Source: an uncultured Bacilli bacterium (GTDB lineage Bacteria; Bacillota_I; Bacilli_A; RF39; UBA660). From it: a stretch of DNA of 9,814 nucleotides. Location of the stretch: assembly GCA_947632685.1 (NCBI GenBank), contig CANRQD010000049.1, forward strand, positions 1 through 9,814, read 5' to 3'. Numbering within the stretch: the stretch's first letter is position 1; each line of letters begins with the position of its first letter. Both the position numbers and the translations under genes were made by a program. This document shows, one piece after another, positions 6,708 to 9,814 of this stretch. The notes beneath the pieces are model-generated. The model worked only from the letters and a program-made list of their open reading frames with translations, had not been told where the DNA came from and searched no databases.

Positions 6708-8685
6708 ATATTTTACTCTTAAATTCATCTTCATCCCATATTTCTATACCCAAATCAATTGCTTTATTATACTTACTACCTGGATCTTTTCCAACTATAA
6801 CTACAGATGTTTTTTTAGAAACAGAACCAATTGTTTTTCCACCATTGTCCTCTATTATCTTCTTTGCTTCATCTCTAGTTAATGTTTCTAAAGTACCTGT
6901 TAATACAAAACTTTTACCTAAAAAGTTTTCATTTTGTTTTATTTCTCCACCTAAATACTTAGTATTTATACCAATAGCTTTAAGTTTATTTATTTCATCC
7001 ATATTATCTTTATCATTAAAATAGGAAATAACACTATTAGCAATAGTACCTCCTATATCATCAATGTTTACTAATTCATCTACATTACTATTTATTAATT
7101 TATCTAACATTTTATAATGACTTGCTAAAATTTTTGCAGTTTTTTCCCCAACATGTGGTATTCCTAAACCAAAAATAAACTTTTCTAATGAATTGCTTTT
7201 ACTCATTTCTATAGCATCTAATAAGTTAGTAACAGACTTATTTCCATATCCTTCTAAAGTAATAATATCATTACGATGAACTTTAAGATTATAGATGTCA
7301 CTTATTTTTTCTATAAATCCAAAATTAAAAAAGTCTTCTACAATTCTATCCCCTAATCCGTCAATGTTCATGGCATTACGTGAAGAAAAATGAATTAATC
7401 CCTCAATTTTTCTAGCAGGACACTCTGGATTTATACAAAAATAATCTACTTGACCTTCTTTTTTTACAAGTTTAGATGAACACATAGGGCATTTATCAAT
7501 CATAACAAAATCTTTTTCTTCACCAGTTCTTCTTTCTTTTTTTGCTTCAACTACTTCTGGTATTACATCTCCTGCTTTTCTAATTGATACAATATCTCCT
7601 ATTTTTAAATCTTTAGCAATTACATAATCTTCATTATGAAGAGTTGCACGTTTTACCGTTGAACCGGCAACTATTACTGGATCAAGTACAGCATTTGGTG
7701 TAATTTGTCCAGTTCTTCCAACTGTAAAAATAATATCTTTAAGTTTAGTTAAAACTTCCTCGGCAGGAAATTTATAGGCAGTAGCCCATTTAGGATATTT
7801 AGCAGTAAAACCTAATTTTTGTTGATCATCAATATTATTCACTTTTATTACAATACCATCTATATCATAAGGTAGGTCATTTCTTATTTTTGCTTTTTCT
7901 GAAATAAAATCTAAAACTTCTGATATATTATTAACTAATCGATTATTTGGATTTGTTTTTAAACCTAAACTTTTCATATATTCCAAAGCCTCATTATGAG
8001 TATGGATACCATAATCAAGTGGATTTGGTAAATGATATATAAAAGCATCTAATTTTCTTTCTGCTGCAATCTTAGAATCTAGTTGACGAATAGATCCTGC
8101 TGCTGCATTACGACAATTTCTTAAAGGTTGCTCATTATTTGCAATTCTTTTTTTATTAATTTCTTCTAATGTTTTTTTGTTCATGAATATTTCACCACGA
8201 ACTTCTATATCGACCTCTTCTTTAAGTTTTAGCGGAATTGATTTAATAGTTTTAACATTATGGGTAATATCTTCACCGATTACACCATCACCACGTGTTG
8301 CAGCACGAACAAGATTACCGTTTTCATAAAGCAAAGATACAGATAATCCATCTATTTTTAATTCACACATATATTTAGGATTTACATTCTCTTTCCTTAT
8401 TCTTTCATCAAACTGTTCAATTTCAGAATCAGAGAAAACATCACTTAAAGACATCATAGGTATTTTATGTTCTACTTTTGTAAACTCATCTATAATTTGT
8501 CCACCTGCATGCTGTGTTGGTGAATCACTTCTAATAAGTTCAGGATTAGCCTCTTCTAAATCAAATAATTCTCTTAAGTATTTATCATATTCCTGATCTG
8601 TAATAGTGGGATTATCTAATGTATGATAATTATAATCTGCTTCATTTATAATCTTTATTAATTCATCTATTCTTTTTTCTACCAT
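6706..8685 (-). CDS. ligA: NAD-dependent DNA ligase
   Basis: LigA seals nicks during replication and repair, using NAD+ to adenylate itself. The protein is 659 aa, slightly shorter than the usual 665-670 but complete. In order it shows the Ia domain (NYHTLDNPTITDQEYD, 19-34), the adenylation domain with nucleophile K110 in CELKIDGLS, RGDG (131-134), EVRGEIFM (161-168), DIDGIVIK (274-281) and KYPKWATAYKFP (296-307), and then the OB fold. A four-Cys zinc site follows (C399, C402, C417, C422), then helix-hairpin-helix repeats (about 440-560, with GIPHVGEKTA at 508-517) and a C-terminal BRCT domain (about 587-659). The ATG at 8685 has an AGGTG SD five bases upstream. A ligA-gatCAB neighbourhood is common in Firmicutes, usually with pcrA upstream of ligA. 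Here a surface-protein gene lies upstream instead. Confidence 0.98.
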   Translation of the reverse strand: MVEKRIDELIKIINEADYNYHTLDNPTITDQEYDKYLRELFDLEEANPELIRSDSPTQHAGGQIIDEFTKVEHKIPMMSLSDVFSDSEIEQFDERIRKENVNPKYMCELKIDGLSVSLLYENGNLVRAATRGDGVIGEDITHNVKTIKSIPLKLKEEVDIEVRGEIFMNKKTLEEINKKRIANNEQPLRNCRNAAAGSIRQLDSKIAAERKLDAFIYHLPNPLDYGIHTHNEALEYMKSLGLKTNPNNRLVNNISEVLDFISEKAKIRNDLPYDIDGIVIKVNNIDDQQKLGFTAKYPKWATAYKFPAEEVLTKLKDIIFTVGRTGQITPNAVLDPVIVAGSTVKRATLHNEDYVIAKDLKIGDIVSIRKAGDVIPEVVEAKKERRTGEEKDFVMIDKCPMCSSKLVKKEGQVDYFCINPECPARKIEGLIHFSSRNAMNIDGLGDRIVEDFFNFGFIEKISDIYNLKVHRNDIITLEGYGNKSVTNLLDAIEMSKSNSLEKFIFGLGIPHVGEKTAKILASHYKMLDKLINSNVDELVNIDDIGGTIANSVISYFNDKDNMDEINKLKAIGINTKYLGGEIKQNENFLGKSFVLTGTLETLTRDEAKKIIEDNGGKTIGSVSKKTSVVIVGKDPGSKYNKAIDLGIEIWDEDEFKSKI

Positions 8686-8701
8686 AATATCACCTATTAA
8701 T

Positions 8702-8710
8702 AGTATAACA
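8702..8710 (-). promoter_or_regulatory. Candidate extended -10 promoter of ligA
   Basis: The minus strand reads TGTTATACT, a TGn-extended -10 with TATACT at 8707-8702. The best -35 candidate (TTTATC, 17 bases upstream) is weak. Transcription would start near 8695, which leaves only about ten bases of leader and puts the SD at the very 5' end. The same GTTATACT octamer also occurs at 8755-8748. A second promoter there, or read-through from the surface-protein gene, is possible. Confidence 0.35.
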
Positions 8711-8755
8711 AAATATGAATAAAAGATAAATTATTTTAATTTAAATAAGTATAAC

Positions 8756-9751
8756 TCATTGCTTATTTATTTCTACTACTGCTCGGGCACCATTAAGTTT
8801 TGATGAAATTTCATTGTGTTTTAAATAATTACCATTGTCAAAGCAACCAGCACGAGTCATATCCCACGCATAAGTAGGATGTTCTAAGTCAGCAGACATA
8901 GTCCAATAATCATAATCATAAATACCATTTTCATTTAATGTATCATTACTATAACTACCTCCATAAGTTGTTGATTCATACAAATAATTATACATCCAGT
9001 CTGGACACGAAGCTCTATTATTTGTATTTTTATCACATACTAAACATCCTGTACTTTCTGCTTCTTGAGCTGTAATCATTCTAGATCTAGAATTTCTTAA
9101 TCCAAAATCATTATAAATATTTTCTTCACATACCATTTTACCATCTTCTTTACCACTAACTTTGCATCCTGTAAATTTGCTTCCATTAAATTCAGTTTCT
9201 CCTAATTTATATGTTAAAACATTAACATTAGTCCATGTGGATGTTGCTTTTTCTAAAGCATTCAATATAGTAATTGGTCCTGTTGTATTATCTTTAGCAT
9301 TATCATTCCATGGGATATTTCTTACTGTATTTTCTCTTTGTTGCATTGTTATTGTTTTTCCATCATCATGCAATACATAAAAATAATGATATTCATTTTC
9401 TCTTACATAGTATTTTATTATTGTTCCTTGAGGACAACTATTTGCTTCTTTTTTTGTATAGCAATCTGTTTTCTTACAAGTTCTTTCTTCTCCATTTACG
9501 CAATAATTACTATCTCCTTTATTTTCATTATAAGTATAAGCTGTTATCTTTGGTTTATCATATAATTTACTATATAATTCATCTATTGCTCCCTGAACAT
9601 TATTTGATGTTCCATGACTTGTTTCAGTATCATATGATATTTCATTTCCCAGTAATACTGTTTGTGATGCATATACTACTGTTGCTGATATTAGTATTCC
9701 TATTACTAATCCTATTACTATTTTATAATTCTTTTTTACTACCTTTTTCAT
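8756..9751 (-). CDS. Secreted or anchored Cys-rich surface protein, function unknown
   Basis: The protein is 331 aa. A basic start (KKVVKKNYK) and a hydrophobic segment (about 11-28, ending VVYASQ) form a signal peptide or N-terminal anchor, with possible cleavage after YA or YAS. A short linker with NVQGAIDELY (51-60) leads to an exported domain with ten cysteines (84, 92, 97, 106, 196, 208, 236, 239, 249, 303), including CLVC (236-239). Central motifs are TITMQQRENTVRNIPW and TGPITILNALEKATSTWTNV. The C-terminus has RMITAQEAESTGC, CPDWMYNYL, YWTMSA (282-287) and GARAVVEI (321-328). This order resembles large sets of exported proteins I recall from gut Firmicutes, whose ends read like 'GYWTS...AW...GVRPVI'. 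Those may adopt a C-type-lectin or formylglycine-enzyme-like fold, but that comparison is from memory. No LPXTG or lipobox is present. The AAGGGAG SD (9766-9760) fixes the ATG at 9751, and the gene ends in TGA. Confidence 0.88.
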   Translation of the reverse strand: MKKVVKKNYKIVIGLVIGILISATVVYASQTVLLGNEISYDTETSHGTSNNVQGAIDELYSKLYDKPKITAYTYNENKGDSNYCVNGEERTCKKTDCYTKKEANSCPQGTIIKYYVRENEYHYFYVLHDDGKTITMQQRENTVRNIPWNDNAKDNTTGPITILNALEKATSTWTNVNVLTYKLGETEFNGSKFTGCKVSGKEDGKMVCEENIYNDFGLRNSRSRMITAQEAESTGCLVCDKNTNNRASCPDWMYNYLYESTTYGGSYSNDTLNENGIYDYDYWTMSADLEHPTYAWDMTRAGCFDNGNYLKHNEISSKLNGARAVVEINKQ

Positions 9752-9787
9752 TGACTCGTCTCCCTTATTTTTCTTATCTATATCTAA

Positions 9788-9814
9788 ATTCTACCCCCCC
9801 CCCGAACGCTTTTG
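9788..9814 (-). promoter_or_regulatory. Putative G-tract promoter of the surface-protein gene (partial)
   Basis: On the minus strand, ten consecutive G's (9803-9794) directly precede TAGAAT (9793-9788), a five-of-six match to the -10 consensus. A start near 9781 would give a leader of about 30 bases carrying the SD at 9766-9760. Upstream of the G's lie CAAAAGCGTTC and the window edge. If the initial CA is the end of a TTGACA box, as at the left edge, the spacer is 9 plus 10, or 19 bases, two more than the optimum. The -35 box is not in the window. The G-tract and -10 match are seen directly; promoter use is inferred. Confidence 0.5.
9794..9803 (-). repeat. Homopolymer of ten G (C on the plus strand)
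   Basis: This is the only long G/C homopolymer inside a very AT-rich window and it lies in the 5' region of an exported-protein gene. Mononucleotide tracts of this length are known slippage hotspots in bacteria. A sequencing or assembly artefact cannot be excluded, because the tract lies 11 bases from the end of the window. Confidence 0.85.

Noticed and set aside
8731..8748. Possible terminator after the surface-protein gene
   Set aside because: The inverted repeat TTATTT/AAATAA has six A-T pairs only and no proper T-tail (TTTATCTTTTATT). It is too weak to call in such AT-rich DNA.
8756..8758. TGA read as tryptophan (Mollicutes code)
   Set aside because: Trp codons inspected are TGG, and the TGA comes at a natural protein end. 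Reading through would add only four residues, so the standard code is sufficient.
8756..9751. Diversity-generating retroelement target (C-type-lectin-like variable end)
   Set aside because: The C-terminal pattern is suggestive, but no reverse transcriptase, template repeat or near-duplicate of the 3' end is present in the window.

Overview
The window is a strongly AT-rich piece of a low-GC Firmicutes-type genome. All eight credible genes lie on the minus strand with almost no space between them. Promoters are sigma-A-like, Shine-Dalgarno sites are GGAGG/GGTGG-like, and the standard code fits: Trp is TGG and one gene ends in TGA. The ligA-gatCAB order, the Cys-rich surface protein and the base composition suggest an uncultured host-associated member of the Bacilli (Erysipelotrichales/RF39-like). 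That placement is inference.

Read in the direction of transcription (right to left), there are four units. (1) A secreted or membrane-anchored Cys-rich protein (9751-8756). Its putative promoter holds a run of ten G directly before a -10-like hexamer. (2) ligA, NAD-dependent DNA ligase (8685-6706), with an extended -10 box in front and an AU-rich hairpin plus T-tail behind. (3) gatC-gatA-gatB (6645-3479), the tRNA-dependent amidotransferase. Both junctions are 8-nt overlaps, each preceded by a GGTGGTGAT ribosome binding site. (4) A complete three-gene envelope unit: a small anchored protein of unknown function (3420-2959), a sensor with two solute-binding-protein-like domains and a degenerate GGDEF domain (2957-918), and a YihY/BrkB-family membrane protein (903-61). 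This unit has a TTGAAA-17-TATAAT promoter that begins next to the gatB stop codon, and an intrinsic terminator that includes the yihY stop codon.

The most interesting signal is at the two ends. On the minus strand the left edge reads TTGACA, nine bases, then G's running off the window. The right edge begins CA, nine bases, then ten G's, then TAGAAT. The two fit one layout: a -35 box, a 9-nt constant part, a G-tract and a -10 box. This would be a promoter whose spacer length can change by slippage, meaning phase-variable transcription. On the right the target is a surface protein; on the left it is a gene beyond the window. Neither promoter is complete inside the window, so this is a testable hypothesis. 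No RNA genes, CRISPR arrays, insertion sequences or intergenic gaps over 300 bases are present; the longest gap is about 70 bases.
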